Shown piece by piece: positions 8,106-15,613 of a stretch of DNA of 32,128 bases. Below the pieces are notes generated by a model. That model had not been told where the DNA came from, did not search any database, and saw nothing but the letters and a program-made list of their open reading frames with translations. Both the position numbers and the translations under genes were made by a program. Position 1 is the first letter of the stretch. The number at the start of each line of letters is the position of its first letter. This DNA is from a virus, in the IMG/VR virus record IMGVR_UViG_3300031673_000305, positions 1 through 32,128 of that record; one strand, written 5' to 3'.

Positions 8106-9095
8106 ATGGAAAAGAAAAACGCTAAAGTCCCCGCTCAAATTTACTACGCCCGCCATATGCAGCAGGGTGTGGCTAAGTATGATAGCGAAATGATTTTAGT
8201 TACCGAAGACGCGATTAAGCAGATGATGCCTTCGTTCAACGGTAAGCCAGTTTATGTGTTCCATGTTGATGAAATTGATCTTGAAAACGCCCATGGGTAT
8301 GTGACTGAAACGTTTTACAATGAGCTTGATGGCTGGGTTTGGTCAAAGATTATCCTGACTGATGAAGTTGCGCTGGAAGCGGTAAATAAGGGATGGGCTG
8401 TATCGAACGCTTATATCCCAACTGAATATTCACGCGGCGGAACGCACCATAATGTTGAATATGACCGCAAGATTTTAAACGGGGATTACACCCATTTGGC
8501 GATTGTGCCGAACCCCCGTTATGAGGACGCGTGTATTATGTCTTGTGATGATTACAAGGCGTATTGCATGAGTAAAAAGGCTCAATTGGATGAGCTGCAA
8601 AATAGTAAAAACGTGAACCCAAAGAAAGGCAATTTAATGTTTTTTAAAATGAAGAAAGAAGAGGTTTCATCCATTGACGCAGATACAATGGTAGAAATCA
8701 AAAACGATGATGGGACTGTTACGGAAGTTTCAGTTTTTGAAATGCGTGATGCGCTTCTAAACGCCAAGAAAAACGAGGCTGAAAAAGAAGAAGAAAAAAT
8801 GAACATGGACGCTGAAATCGATGTCGGTGACGAAAAAATGACAGTTAAAGAACTGATTAATCGTTACACAAAATCGAAGAAAAACGAAGCATCCGAAGAT
8901 GATGAAAAATCTAACGAGGAAGACGAAAAAGAGAACTCAGAAGATGAAGATGAGAAAGAAAATGAAGCCGATGAAGATGAGAAGAAAAACTCTCATTTTG
9001 AAGAGCTGAAAAACGCTAACAAGGTGAAAGCCGATAAAGCACCATCTTATAAATCACACACTGACCGTCTTGCGGTTGGTAAAGCCAAGTATTAA
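8106..9095 (+). CDS. DUF2213 prohead protease with acidic scaffold tail
   Basis: The 329-residue protein has an N-terminal DUF2213 domain (about 1-160), including KPVYVFHVDE, NAHGYVTETF, AVSNAYIPTEY and YTHLAIVPNPRYEDA. It then has a highly charged Glu/Asp/Lys-rich helical region (about 185-320) typical of scaffolding. DUF2213 proteins sit just before decoration and capsid genes and are taken as maturation proteases that cleave scaffold and shell. S100 and H130 are plausible catalytic residues, but this is a guess. The first ATG is 8106, with only GGG at 8098-8100 as a weak Shine-Dalgarno. An internal ATG at 8637 with a good Shine-Dalgarno may give a separate scaffold. Confidence 0.85.
   Translation: MEKKNAKVPAQIYYARHMQQGVAKYDSEMILVTEDAIKQMMPSFNGKPVYVFHVDEIDLENAHGYVTETFYNELDGWVWSKIILTDEVALEAVNKGWAVSNAYIPTEYSRGGTHHNVEYDRKILNGDYTHLAIVPNPRYEDACIMSCDDYKAYCMSKKAQLDELQNSKNVNPKKGNLMFFKMKKEEVSSIDADTMVEIKNDDGTVTEVSVFEMRDALLNAKKNEAEKEEEKMNMDAEIDVGDEKMTVKELINRYTKSKKNEASEDDEKSNEEDEKENSEDEDEKENEADEDEKKNSHFEELKNANKVKADKAPSYKSHTDRLAVGKAKY
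8622..8639 (+). promoter_or_regulatory. Internal ribosome-binding site and in-frame start for a nested scaffold
   Basis: AAGAAAGG (8622-8629) lies seven bases before an in-frame ATG at 8637, corresponding to Met178 of the DUF2213 protein. This is precisely the junction between protease domain and charged scaffold region. Translation from it would give a 152-residue free scaffold, as in the lambda C/Nu3 arrangement. The sequence is visible; its use is inferred. Confidence 0.45.
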
Positions 9096-9106
9096 GGAGA
9101 ATTATC

Positions 9107-9547
9107 ATGGCGCTAACATCAAATAGTTTCAACATTACCCCCGTTAAAGGTCAGCTAACACTTGATCCTAATTTTAACACTCTATCATGCCAAATTGATT
9201 TGAGCGAAACGGCTACTTTGGTAGCTGGTCAAGCTGTATTGATCAAGGACGTTGTAAGCGGTCAAATCCCTGTTGAAGAAATCGCGGCTATCACTAATGC
9301 GATTTTCGGCTTTATCCCGTTGAATTTCAAAACCAACGAATATGAAGCTGGTGATCAGGTTAAGGTTGCGCGTACTGGCGCGATTATGTTCATGGAGGCT
9401 TCTGCGGCTATTGCACGTGGCGCGTCTGTTGAGGTTGTTATTTCTGGTAACAAGGTTGCAACTCAATCATCTGGGACAACAATCGGTATTGCATTGGATA
9501 AGGCCGCCGCTGATGGTGACTTGATCCGCGTAGAAATCAAACTTTAA
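9107..9547 (+). CDS. Capsid decoration / structural cement protein (DUF2190-like)
   Basis: The 146-residue protein sits directly before the major capsid gene with a strong AAGGAG Shine-Dalgarno. It shows a repeated pattern of short beta strands and small residues (LVAGQAVLIKDV, FKTNEYEAGDQVKVARTGAIMFMEA, GIALDKAAADGDLIRVEIKL). The ending 'GIALDxAxxGDLIRVEI' is characteristic of DUF2190-like or lambda gpD-like cement proteins that bind three-fold sites on the capsid exterior. No signal peptide or membrane segment is seen. It is probably made in large amounts together with the capsid protein. Confidence 0.75.
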   Translation: MALTSNSFNITPVKGQLTLDPNFNTLSCQIDLSETATLVAGQAVLIKDVVSGQIPVEEIAAITNAIFGFIPLNFKTNEYEAGDQVKVARTGAIMFMEASAAIARGASVEVVISGNKVATQSSGTTIGIALDKAAADGDLIRVEIKL

Positions 9548-9561
9548 GGAGATAATTTGAT

Positions 9562-10572
9562 ATGAAAACGAAACTAGAACAAGCGATTGAGAATAGCGTT
9601 GTCAAATTATTCTCACAATCACCCGAGTTGGGTCAAATCAAAAACGCCCTTGGCGCACAACAAACGATTGACACATATACGGCAATTCGTGCGAAAGTCA
9701 CAGAGCAAAAGCTCCCTGATTACCGCCCGTCTGACTATATGCCTGTTGTTGTTGGTGAAGGCGCATGGTTTGAAGATAACCTGATTTGGAAATCTTACAA
9801 CATTGGTGATAACTTTGAAGCTGGTATCTTTGAAACTGGTTCAAACTTGGCACGAGCGCCACGCGCGGAAACACAAGTCGAGGGCGTTCGCGTTCCAAGA
9901 CGTGGATGGCGTGAAGCGGTTGTTACAAACATCGTTGAAGTCGAGCAAGCGTCACGCACGGGTAACTGGTCGTTGATCGAAGCCAAAGAACGCGCACGTT
10001 ATAACACTTGGAACTTGGGTATTCAAAAAGCCTCATTCCTTGGAACGACTGACACGGCGTTGTCTGGTTTACTTAATCAAACTGGTGTTGCATCAAACAC
10101 AACTGTTGTTACGAAGAAGTTTAGCTCAATGAGCGCGACTGAATTTGCGGCTGCACTTGGTGGAATGCTTCCAGCGTATCAAACTCGCACAAACTACACT
10201 GCGATGCCTGACACGTTCGTTATGCCAGCGACTGATTACAACGGCCTTGGTTCATTTGTTGATGAAAGCTATGGTAACGGTAAATCACGTCTAGCACGTT
10301 TGAAAGAAGCGTTTATCGAAATCACAGGAAATGCAGCGTTTGAAGTTAAGCCACTTCCATATGCTGATAAAGCGAACAGCGGACTATCTGTTGACCGTTA
10401 TGTGCTTTATCGCCGTAATGATGATACTTCACTGTTGTTCGAAATTCCTGTAGACTTCACAACTGGTGTTGCTGATACATTTAACGGATTTGATTATGAA
10501 AGTGTTGCTTTCGGTCAATTCTCAAGTGTTATTTCGCTTCGTCCGCTTGAAATGTTGTATTTCGATTACTAG
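9562..10572 (+). CDS. Major capsid protein (DUF2184 type, HK97 fold)
   Basis: The 336-residue protein is recognised by the DUF2184-type layout. It has an N-terminal region ending LPDYRPSDYMPV, then VPRRGWREAVVTNIVEVEQA and LIEAKERARYNTWNLGIQK. A middle part with PDTFVMPATDYNGLGSFVD and a C-terminal YLVLYRRNDD-like, EIPVDFTTG, FGQFSSVISLRP, LEMLYFDY end complete it. It would assemble the icosahedral shell. Position after protease and decoration genes fits. AAGGAG precedes the ATG. I see no maturation cleavage site that can be assigned with confidence. Confidence 0.9.
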   Translation: MKTKLEQAIENSVVKLFSQSPELGQIKNALGAQQTIDTYTAIRAKVTEQKLPDYRPSDYMPVVVGEGAWFEDNLIWKSYNIGDNFEAGIFETGSNLARAPRAETQVEGVRVPRRGWREAVVTNIVEVEQASRTGNWSLIEAKERARYNTWNLGIQKASFLGTTDTALSGLLNQTGVASNTTVVTKKFSSMSATEFAAALGGMLPAYQTRTNYTAMPDTFVMPATDYNGLGSFVDESYGNGKSRLARLKEAFIEITGNAAFEVKPLPYADKANSGLSVDRYVLYRRNDDTSLLFEIPVDFTTGVADTFNGFDYESVAFGQFSSVISLRPLEMLYFDY

Positions 10573-10590
10573 ACTTGAAAGGAAAAACCT

Positions 10591-10902
10591 ATGTCTAAAA
10601 CACTAAATGTTTTTAATGCTGGTGAACGCGAGTTCTATATTGAGAAAGATGGCGAAACAGTCACTCTTGCGTCAAAAAAGAACCTTGAAATCCCTGTAAA
10701 GCAAGCTGAGAAGCTGATGAGCATGTACCCTAAGGAACTAATTCCAGCGGGTTCGGTTATTGATGGTAAATTGGATGCGAAGGCGTACAAGAAACTTGAA
10801 GATGAAAATGCGGCGCTCGAAGCTGTAATCGAAGCTGCGAACGAAAAAATCAAGGAATTGGAAGGCGAACTCGAAGCCGCTACAAAACCTGTTGAAAAAT
10901 AA
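10591..10902 (+). CDS. Small head protein with C-terminal coiled coil
   Basis: This 103-residue protein has an N-terminal beta-rich half (TLNVFNAGEREFYIEKDGE, then NLEIPVKQAEKLMSMYP) and a C-terminal helical half of about 40 residues with heptad spacing and many Glu/Lys/Ala. A good GGA-rich Shine-Dalgarno (AAAGG) lies before the ATG. It occupies the position between the capsid protein and the DUF4054 connector, where small head-completion proteins are common. I do not recognise a named family. Confidence 0.65.
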   Translation: MSKTLNVFNAGEREFYIEKDGETVTLASKKNLEIPVKQAEKLMSMYPKELIPAGSVIDGKLDAKAYKKLEDENAALEAVIEAANEKIKELEGELEAATKPVEK

Positions 10903-10914
10903 GGATTAATCCCG

Positions 10915-11487
10915 ATGGACTTGGATACTATCACAGTTGATGATTTTAAAGACCTGTTCTATCGGGATTTCCCCTACTTACCTGAATACGATAACGCGGA
11001 ACTATATAACGCTGGCACTCGTGTTTATTACACCCCTACAAAATTATTTTATGATTGCACCGTAAACGGGACGACTGGAATTAACCCGACTGTGACTGCG
11101 AACTGGTCGCAAGTTGATGATGATGTTTTAAATTATATTATGGACGGCGATATTACACGCGCATTCCGTGAAGCTAAAGTCAATCTTAATCAAGCCCTGT
11201 ATATCTCTGACGATACTATTGAGCTTGCGTATTTATATTTAACGGCGCATTATTTGGTTAATGACATCCGCGCGGGTATGGCGGGTATATCTGCACAAGG
11301 TATGTTTCCTGTCACCTCAAAATCTGTTGGTAGCGTTTCGGAAAGCTACGGCGTGCCAGCATCGTATACGAGCGATCCTGTGTTGTCGTTTTATACGCAA
11401 TCTGCGTATGGCCTGAAATGGCTTAGTTTGACGTTACCTGCAATGCGTGGGAATATAGTTTCGGTACAGGGGGCGACGCGCCCATGA
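10915..11487 (+). CDS. Head-tail connector (DUF4054) with CBM5/12-like insertion
   Basis: The 190-residue protein has DUF4054 features: FKDLFYRDFPYLPEYD at the N-terminus, then DDDITRAFREAK-like helix, LAYLYLTAHYLVNDI and the C-terminal YGLKWLSLTLP. These proteins act as the adaptor ring under the portal. Residues 31-67 (YNAGTRVYYT...LFYDCTV...NWSQV) interrupt the helical fold with a pattern of tyrosines, glycines and a closing Trp that looks like a small carbohydrate-binding module of the CBM5/12 type. The next gene starts on its stop codon (ATGA). Confidence 0.8.
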   Translation: MDLDTITVDDFKDLFYRDFPYLPEYDNAELYNAGTRVYYTPTKLFYDCTVNGTTGINPTVTANWSQVDDDVLNYIMDGDITRAFREAKVNLNQALYISDDTIELAYLYLTAHYLVNDIRAGMAGISAQGMFPVTSKSVGSVSESYGVPASYTSDPVLSFYTQSAYGLKWLSLTLPAMRGNIVSVQGATRP

Positions 11488-11963
11488 CGGTACAGGTTAA
11501 GTATAACATGGACGGCCTGAATGACTTCGTTAAGGGGTTAAGTAAGGATTACGTCACCCGCGTTGGTGTCCTCGGTGGTCACGAAGCACGCGGCGATGGT
11601 GACTTGGGTAATGCTGAAATCGGTGTTGTTCATGAATACGGCTCTAAAAGTGGTAAAATTCCACAACGTTCGTTTTTGCGTATGCCGTTGGAAGTGAAAT
11701 CAAAAGAATTTATCAAAGGCGTTGGTGGCGCAAATGTCGTGAAAGAAGCGATTGCGAATGGTGATTATAAACGTGTTTTTGAGTTGATGGGAGCGAAGGC
11801 CGAGCAGATTGTTGATGATGCGTTTGCAACGGGCGGTTTCGGTCAATGGCCTTCGTTGAGCGCGGGAACGGTAGCGGCTAAGGGAAGCGCTGGTATTTTG
11901 AAAGACACGCAGCAGTTACGGCGTTCGATTTCTTCGGATGTTAAAAACAAAGGGGATATGTAA
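11484..11963 (+). CDS. Head-tail joining / virion morphogenesis protein (HK97 gp10-like)
   Basis: The 159-residue protein contains RVGVLGGHEAR, NAEIGVVHEYGS, IPQRSFLRMPL and a C-terminal WPSLSAGTVAAKG...LKDTQQLRRSIS segment. This motif order (NA.IG..HE.G...IP.RSFLR then W.pLs..T...K....L..Tg.L..si) is characteristic of HK97 gp10-like and Mu gpG-like tail-completion proteins, which connect the neck to the tail tube. It overlaps its neighbours by four and one bases, consistent with a tightly coupled neck operon. Confidence 0.8.
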   Translation: MTVQVKYNMDGLNDFVKGLSKDYVTRVGVLGGHEARGDGDLGNAEIGVVHEYGSKSGKIPQRSFLRMPLEVKSKEFIKGVGGANVVKEAIANGDYKRVFELMGAKAEQIVDDAFATGGFGQWPSLSAGTVAAKGSAGILKDTQQLRRSISSDVKNKGDM

Positions 11964-12328
11964 TGGCGTTACCCCTAAACCAATTATCTGGAATGCCGAA
12001 TATGTCAACCACTCTGAACGGGTGGATGAAGCCGTTTACGTTGATTATTATCACCCAAACTAATATTGATGGTATTCCCACGGATACGCAGATAACCGCG
12101 TCATATAAAGGAACGGTTCAACCGCTATCACCCGAACAAGTAAATCTAAAACCCGAGGGGCAACGATCATGGGAGTGGCTGCAAATACACGTGCAGTTAA
12201 ATGGTAACCCGCTTGCAAATGATGATCGTATTGTCTACAACGGAAAAAAATTTAAAGTTATGGCGCGTAAAGACTACACATTAAACGGATATATTGAGTA
12301 TCATGTTGTAGGGGATTATACGGCATGA
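11963..12328 (+). CDS. Neck / head-closure protein
   Basis: This 121-residue protein is predicted to be beta-rich (FTLIIITQTNIDG, ITASYKGTVQPLSPEQV, SWEWLQIHV, DDRIVYNGKKFKVMARKDYTLNGYIEYHV). The 'GVQPLS..qv..Kp.GqR.W.W..i' and 'Dri.y.gk.ykV....DY...GY..Y.l' patterns recur in myophage neck proteins located between gp10-like and neck-terminator genes. It starts on the stop of the previous gene and overlaps the next by four bases. The role as head-closure or stopper protein is inferred from position. Confidence 0.65.
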   Translation: MALPLNQLSGMPNMSTTLNGWMKPFTLIIITQTNIDGIPTDTQITASYKGTVQPLSPEQVNLKPEGQRSWEWLQIHVQLNGNPLANDDRIVYNGKKFKVMARKDYTLNGYIEYHVVGDYTA

Positions 12329-12897
12329 ATAACTTAGCATCTCAAATATTTGTTGATATCTTAAAACACGAAATGGAAATTTCTAACGATAGAATTGCGC
12401 TTGATGATTTAAACTGGCGTATTCCTGATACCGAAGATATTATAATTACGGTGGGGCTTGCGGATGCGCAACCGATGTCAAATCAATCATATTTGCGTGA
12501 AGATGAAACGGGCGTGTATGAGGTAAACCGCGTTACTATGCGTGAGAATATACAGATTGATATTATGTCGCGCGGTGTGGTCGCGATGCAGCGCAGGTGG
12601 GAAGTGTTAGCAGCTGTAAAGTCGATTTACGCACAGCAGCAAATGGAAATAAACAGTTTTAAGATTTTCGCAATTCCCACGGCGTTCGTTAATACTTCGG
12701 CGGCGGAGGGTGGTTCGCAATTAGCAAGATATACACTTACAATTCCTTGCCATGTGTGGTATAAAAAAGAGAAGTTACTTTCCGCGACTGGTGGGGATTA
12801 CTACGATGAATTTGAAACACGTGTGGATGATGAAAAAACAATTGGAGAGCCTGACGGCCTTATAGAATTTACAATAAACGAAGATACGGAGTTATAA
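12325..12897 (+). CDS. Phage neck terminator protein gp12-like
   Basis: The 190-residue protein has an N-terminal segment ending NWRIPDTEDIIITVGLADAQP, a central VNRVTMRENIQIDIMSRGVVAMQRRWEV region and a C-terminal RYTLTIPCHVWYKKEK strand. This matches the pattern of neck-terminator proteins located just before the DUF3383 sheath in related myoviruses. It would form the last ring linking neck to tail. Its start overlaps the previous gene by four bases. Confidence 0.7.
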   Translation: MNNLASQIFVDILKHEMEISNDRIALDDLNWRIPDTEDIIITVGLADAQPMSNQSYLREDETGVYEVNRVTMRENIQIDIMSRGVVAMQRRWEVLAAVKSIYAQQQMEINSFKIFAIPTAFVNTSAAEGGSQLARYTLTIPCHVWYKKEKLLSATGGDYYDEFETRVDDEKTIGEPDGLIEFTINEDTEL

Positions 12898-12900
12898 ACC

Positions 12901-14373
12901 ATGGCGATAATCCCTGTTAATTATTTTATTAATGTGAGCATCACAAACACCCCAAGCGGGTTGACTGAAAAGAACGTTAATTCATTGGCGTTGTTCACAA
13001 CCGAAACACCAAGCGGGCTTGATACGTTCACAACTCATGTTGGCGCGTCTACGGTTGCGGAATTATACGGGACTGCATCTGTTACCGCTCAAATGGCTAA
13101 CGCTGTATTTTCACAGTCACCAAACCTTCGTACTGGAACGGGGCGTTTGGTTGTTATCCCGATGATCGCGGCGGTATCTGCTACACAGGGCGATTTCACA
13201 ACTGCTAATATTTCCGCAAATTTAAATGATATTCTTCTGGTGAGTGATGGAGATATTAACGTTGACGTTGATGGTGTTTCTATCGACTTGCTTGGCCTTG
13301 ATTTTACAAACGCCACTGATCTTGATGATGTCGCGACTATCCTTGATGGACAACTTGCGAATGTTATTGTAACGGCTGTTAGTAATACGCTTGTGTTCAA
13401 ATCTAAGAAAGTCGGCGCGGATAGCGATGTTGTTATTTCTGACGCGGGCGGGTCTGGTACTGATTTATCTGGCGCGGGTTATTTTAACGCGGCGGGCGGT
13501 ACTGCCACAAGCGGCATTGACGCGTCTGGTGAAACGCTATTAGAAGCAATCACGCGCATGTCTGGTGCGGTTGGCTTTGTTCCTGTTATGACTAATCTCG
13601 AAATGGAAGATGATGTTATCGAAGCGACTTCGGACGCGGTACAGGCGCAAGATAGAATGTTTGTTCACCATGTTTCTTCAACGGTTGATATTATCGGCGG
13701 GATTGGCGAAACAGTGCAACAATCAGGAAATACGCGCACGCGCTTGCTTGGTTACACAACATCACCACAAGCGGCGAATTTATACAAGGCTGCATATGCT
13801 GGTCGTGCGTTCTCGGTTAATTTCAGTGGTTCAAATACCGCGCAAACTATGCAGTTTAAACAGCTTGCGACTATTACGCCTGACACTGGTATCAATCAGA
13901 CGATCCTTGGACAAGCAGATACAAACGGCGTAGATGTTTATATAAGCGTTGATGGTTTGCCATGTGTTGTTTCGTCTGGTGGAAATGATTATTTTGATAA
14001 TCCATATAATGACCTTGCGCTTAAATTTGCGCTTGAAACGGCTGGTTTTAATTATCTACGTCAAACTAACACGAAAGTACCGCAAACAGAGCAGGGCATG
14101 AACGGCCTTAAAGCTGCGTATTCTGGTGTTTGTGTTCGATATGTTCGTAACGGTGTTATTGCAGCGGGTTCATGGACTTCATCCGAGCGCTTCGGTGATC
14201 CTGAGGTGTTTGATGAAAATATCGAAACAAATGGTTATTACACATACAGCGAACCGATTACACAACAAAGCGCGGTGGATCGTGAAGCAAGAAAAGCGCC
14301 GCTTGTACAAATTGCTATTAAACGTGCAGGGGCAATTCATAGCTCTGATGTTATAGTATTGGTTAATGATTAA
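12901..14373 (+). CDS. Tail sheath protein (DUF3383-like)
   Basis: The 490-residue protein opens IPVNYFINVSITNTPSGLTEKNVNSLALFTTE and contains TVAELYGTASVTAQMANAVFSQSPN, GRLVVIPM, and a C-terminal domain with QTNTKVPQTEQGMNGLKAAY and RKAPLVQIAIKRAGAIHSSDVIV. These are hallmarks of DUF3383 proteins, which act as contractile sheath subunits. A middle insertion (about 100-215) contains a beta-domain with repeated DLDDVATILDGQL type helices, as in other sheaths. The presence of a sheath is what defines this phage as myovirus-like. GGAG in the end of the upstream gene serves as ribosome-binding site. Confidence 0.85.
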   Translation: MAIIPVNYFINVSITNTPSGLTEKNVNSLALFTTETPSGLDTFTTHVGASTVAELYGTASVTAQMANAVFSQSPNLRTGTGRLVVIPMIAAVSATQGDFTTANISANLNDILLVSDGDINVDVDGVSIDLLGLDFTNATDLDDVATILDGQLANVIVTAVSNTLVFKSKKVGADSDVVISDAGGSGTDLSGAGYFNAAGGTATSGIDASGETLLEAITRMSGAVGFVPVMTNLEMEDDVIEATSDAVQAQDRMFVHHVSSTVDIIGGIGETVQQSGNTRTRLLGYTTSPQAANLYKAAYAGRAFSVNFSGSNTAQTMQFKQLATITPDTGINQTILGQADTNGVDVYISVDGLPCVVSSGGNDYFDNPYNDLALKFALETAGFNYLRQTNTKVPQTEQGMNGLKAAYSGVCVRYVRNGVIAAGSWTSSERFGDPEVFDENIETNGYYTYSEPITQQSAVDREARKAPLVQIAIKRAGAIHSSDVIVLVND

Positions 14374-14388
14374 TAAGGAGTAGTAAAT

Positions 14389-14538
14389 ATGAGTGAAATA
14401 CGTTGGTGCGAGGCTATAAATGATATCAATCGTGGTGAAAGCGTTAGTGTAGACGATAAGTTTAACGCAAGAAAAAATGGGCGTTATATGGCACTTGACA
14501 CCGCCAATGTTGGTGAACTTATTAGAGTTATTTTATAG
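14389..14538 (+). CDS. Small hypothetical protein between sheath and tube
   Basis: A 49-residue ORF starts MSEIRWCEAINDI and ends NVGELIRVIL. It has a textbook AAGGAG at 14375-14380, eight bases before its ATG, and fills the space between sheath and tail tube precisely, leaving 15 and 12 base gaps. The last third (GRYMALDTANVGELIRVIL) resembles the final strand pattern of cement-type proteins. I do not recognise a family and there is no membrane segment. Confidence 0.6.
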   Translation: MSEIRWCEAINDINRGESVSVDDKFNARKNGRYMALDTANVGELIRVIL

Positions 14539-14550
14539 GAGTAGTAAAAC

Positions 14551-15006
14551 ATGGCAACATTTACAATTACGGGCGATGATACGCTCACATTATGGGATAG
14601 GGTTTTTGTTGATTTTTCAGACAATGACGTTTCCACGGTTGTTTATAACGAAGATTTGGTTATGGATAGCGTTGGTAAAAATCAAAACACTATTTTTGCT
14701 AAGAACGAAAAAGGAAACGCGGCAACGTTTACCCTGCGTCTAATTCGCGGATCAAGTGATGATCGTTTCATGCAGAGAAAATTATCTGATATGAACGCTG
14801 ATTTCGCAACGACTGTTTTAGCGTCTGGTGAGTTTGTAAAGCGTTTGGGCGATGGTGACGGCAACGTGTACCGCGATGTTTCGCAGTTGCAAGGCGGAAT
14901 GATTTCTCGCCGCCCTGACAGCAAGGATAACGTTTCAGGCGATACCGAGCAAGGGACTGCGATTTATGTCATGAGATTTGCAAGCGCAAAACGGAGTATT
15001 CAGTAA
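14551..15006 (+). CDS. Tail tube protein
   Basis: The 151-residue protein begins MATFTITGDDTLTLWDRVF, then shows alternating strands with NQNTIFAKNEKGNAATFTLRLIRGSSDDRFM and a final ATAIYVMRFASAKR-like strand. Such short beta-barrel proteins immediately after the sheath form the inner tube of contractile tails. The order sheath, small protein, tube, chaperones, tape measure supports the call. It has a GGAG Shine-Dalgarno and its stop overlaps the next start (TAATG). Confidence 0.8.
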   Translation: MATFTITGDDTLTLWDRVFVDFSDNDVSTVVYNEDLVMDSVGKNQNTIFAKNEKGNAATFTLRLIRGSSDDRFMQRKLSDMNADFATTVLASGEFVKRLGDGDGNVYRDVSQLQGGMISRRPDSKDNVSGDTEQGTAIYVMRFASAKRSIQ

Positions 15007-15431
15007 TGGAATTTAAGTCGATAAGCGGTAAAAAAATCGTTATCAATGCGGCTGATTTTCAAGATGTTCTTGAGTTAAAATCGGCAATCGGGCGCGTGAT
15101 GTCGGGTTCTGATTTTAGTTTTAATGTTGACGCGAGTAAATCGGTTAATGAGCAGGAATTTGACGTTGCTGCGATTGCAAAAATAGCGTTGTTGGTTGAT
15201 AGCTCTTCTGAAATTCAAGACGTAATGTTTAAGTGTTTGGCGCGTTGCACGCGCGGCGGTGAGAAAATCACATTGCAAACGTTTGAAGATATTGAAGCGC
15301 GTGAAGATTATTATGAAATCGTTATCGCATGTCTAAAGGAGAATTTGCGCCCTTTTTTCAAGGCTCTGCTTTCACAGTTAAAACCGTTTATGGGCATTTT
15401 AGCGAAGGCAGGGACGAAAACCCCGAAATAG
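15006..15431 (+). CDS. Tail assembly chaperone, upstream frame (G-like)
   Basis: This 141-residue protein lies between tail tube and tape measure genes, the standard position for tail assembly chaperones that coat the tape measure during tail building. It is a mixed alpha/beta protein with a LKSAIGRVMSGSDFSF segment and a C-terminal helix. Ribosomes reading to 15359 can shift into the -1 frame at a slippery run and continue into the T-like frame, giving a 202-residue fusion. Without shifting, translation ends at 15431. It starts on the stop of the tail tube gene. Confidence 0.8.
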   Translation: MEFKSISGKKIVINAADFQDVLELKSAIGRVMSGSDFSFNVDASKSVNEQEFDVAAIAKIALLVDSSSEIQDVMFKCLARCTRGGEKITLQTFEDIEAREDYYEIVIACLKENLRPFFKALLSQLKPFMGILAKAGTKTPK

Positions 15432-15613
15432 ATATAAATGATATGGCTATGTTTTATGCCATACGTTTAGCTAAATCAGGATACTACGGGGGAAATCCAC
15501 AAGCGATATTGCGTGCCCCTGTTAATATCGTAATGAATATTATTAACTACGAAGCGTTCGAGCGTGATTATGAAGCCGAGTATATCGCAATGACAAAAAG
15601 AGGTGACGTATAA
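15329..15613 (+). CDS. Tail assembly chaperone, -1 frame extension (T-like)
   Basis: The open frame runs from 15329 to the stop at 15611-15613 and contains NDMAMFYAIRLAKSGYYGGNP and INYEAFERDYEAEY, typical of the second tail assembly chaperone domain. Its only early ATG (15329) has no usable Shine-Dalgarno and lies within the upstream chaperone. I therefore think it is expressed mainly as a fusion, with 118 residues from the first frame joined to 84 residues from codon 15359 onward. The tape measure gene starts on its stop codon. The T domain would bind the tape measure during tail assembly. Confidence 0.75.
   Translation: MSKGEFAPFFQGSAFTVKTVYGHFSEGRDENPEIDINDMAMFYAIRLAKSGYYGGNPQAILRAPVNIVMNIINYEAFERDYEAEYIAMTKRGDV
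15335..15359 (+). other. Programmed -1 ribosomal frameshift site (candidate)
   Basis: In the upstream frame the codons read CCT TTT TTC. The heptamer T TTT TTC (15353-15359) fits X XXY YYZ exactly, and the overlapping C CCT TTT (15350-15356) fits as well. An internal Shine-Dalgarno-like AAAGGAG (15335-15341) lies eleven bases upstream, the spacing that stimulates -1 shifting in bacterial dnaX. A weak downstream pairing is possible between CTCTGC and GCAGGG. The -1 product continues ...FF-QGSAFTV... to 15613. Confidence 0.75.
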
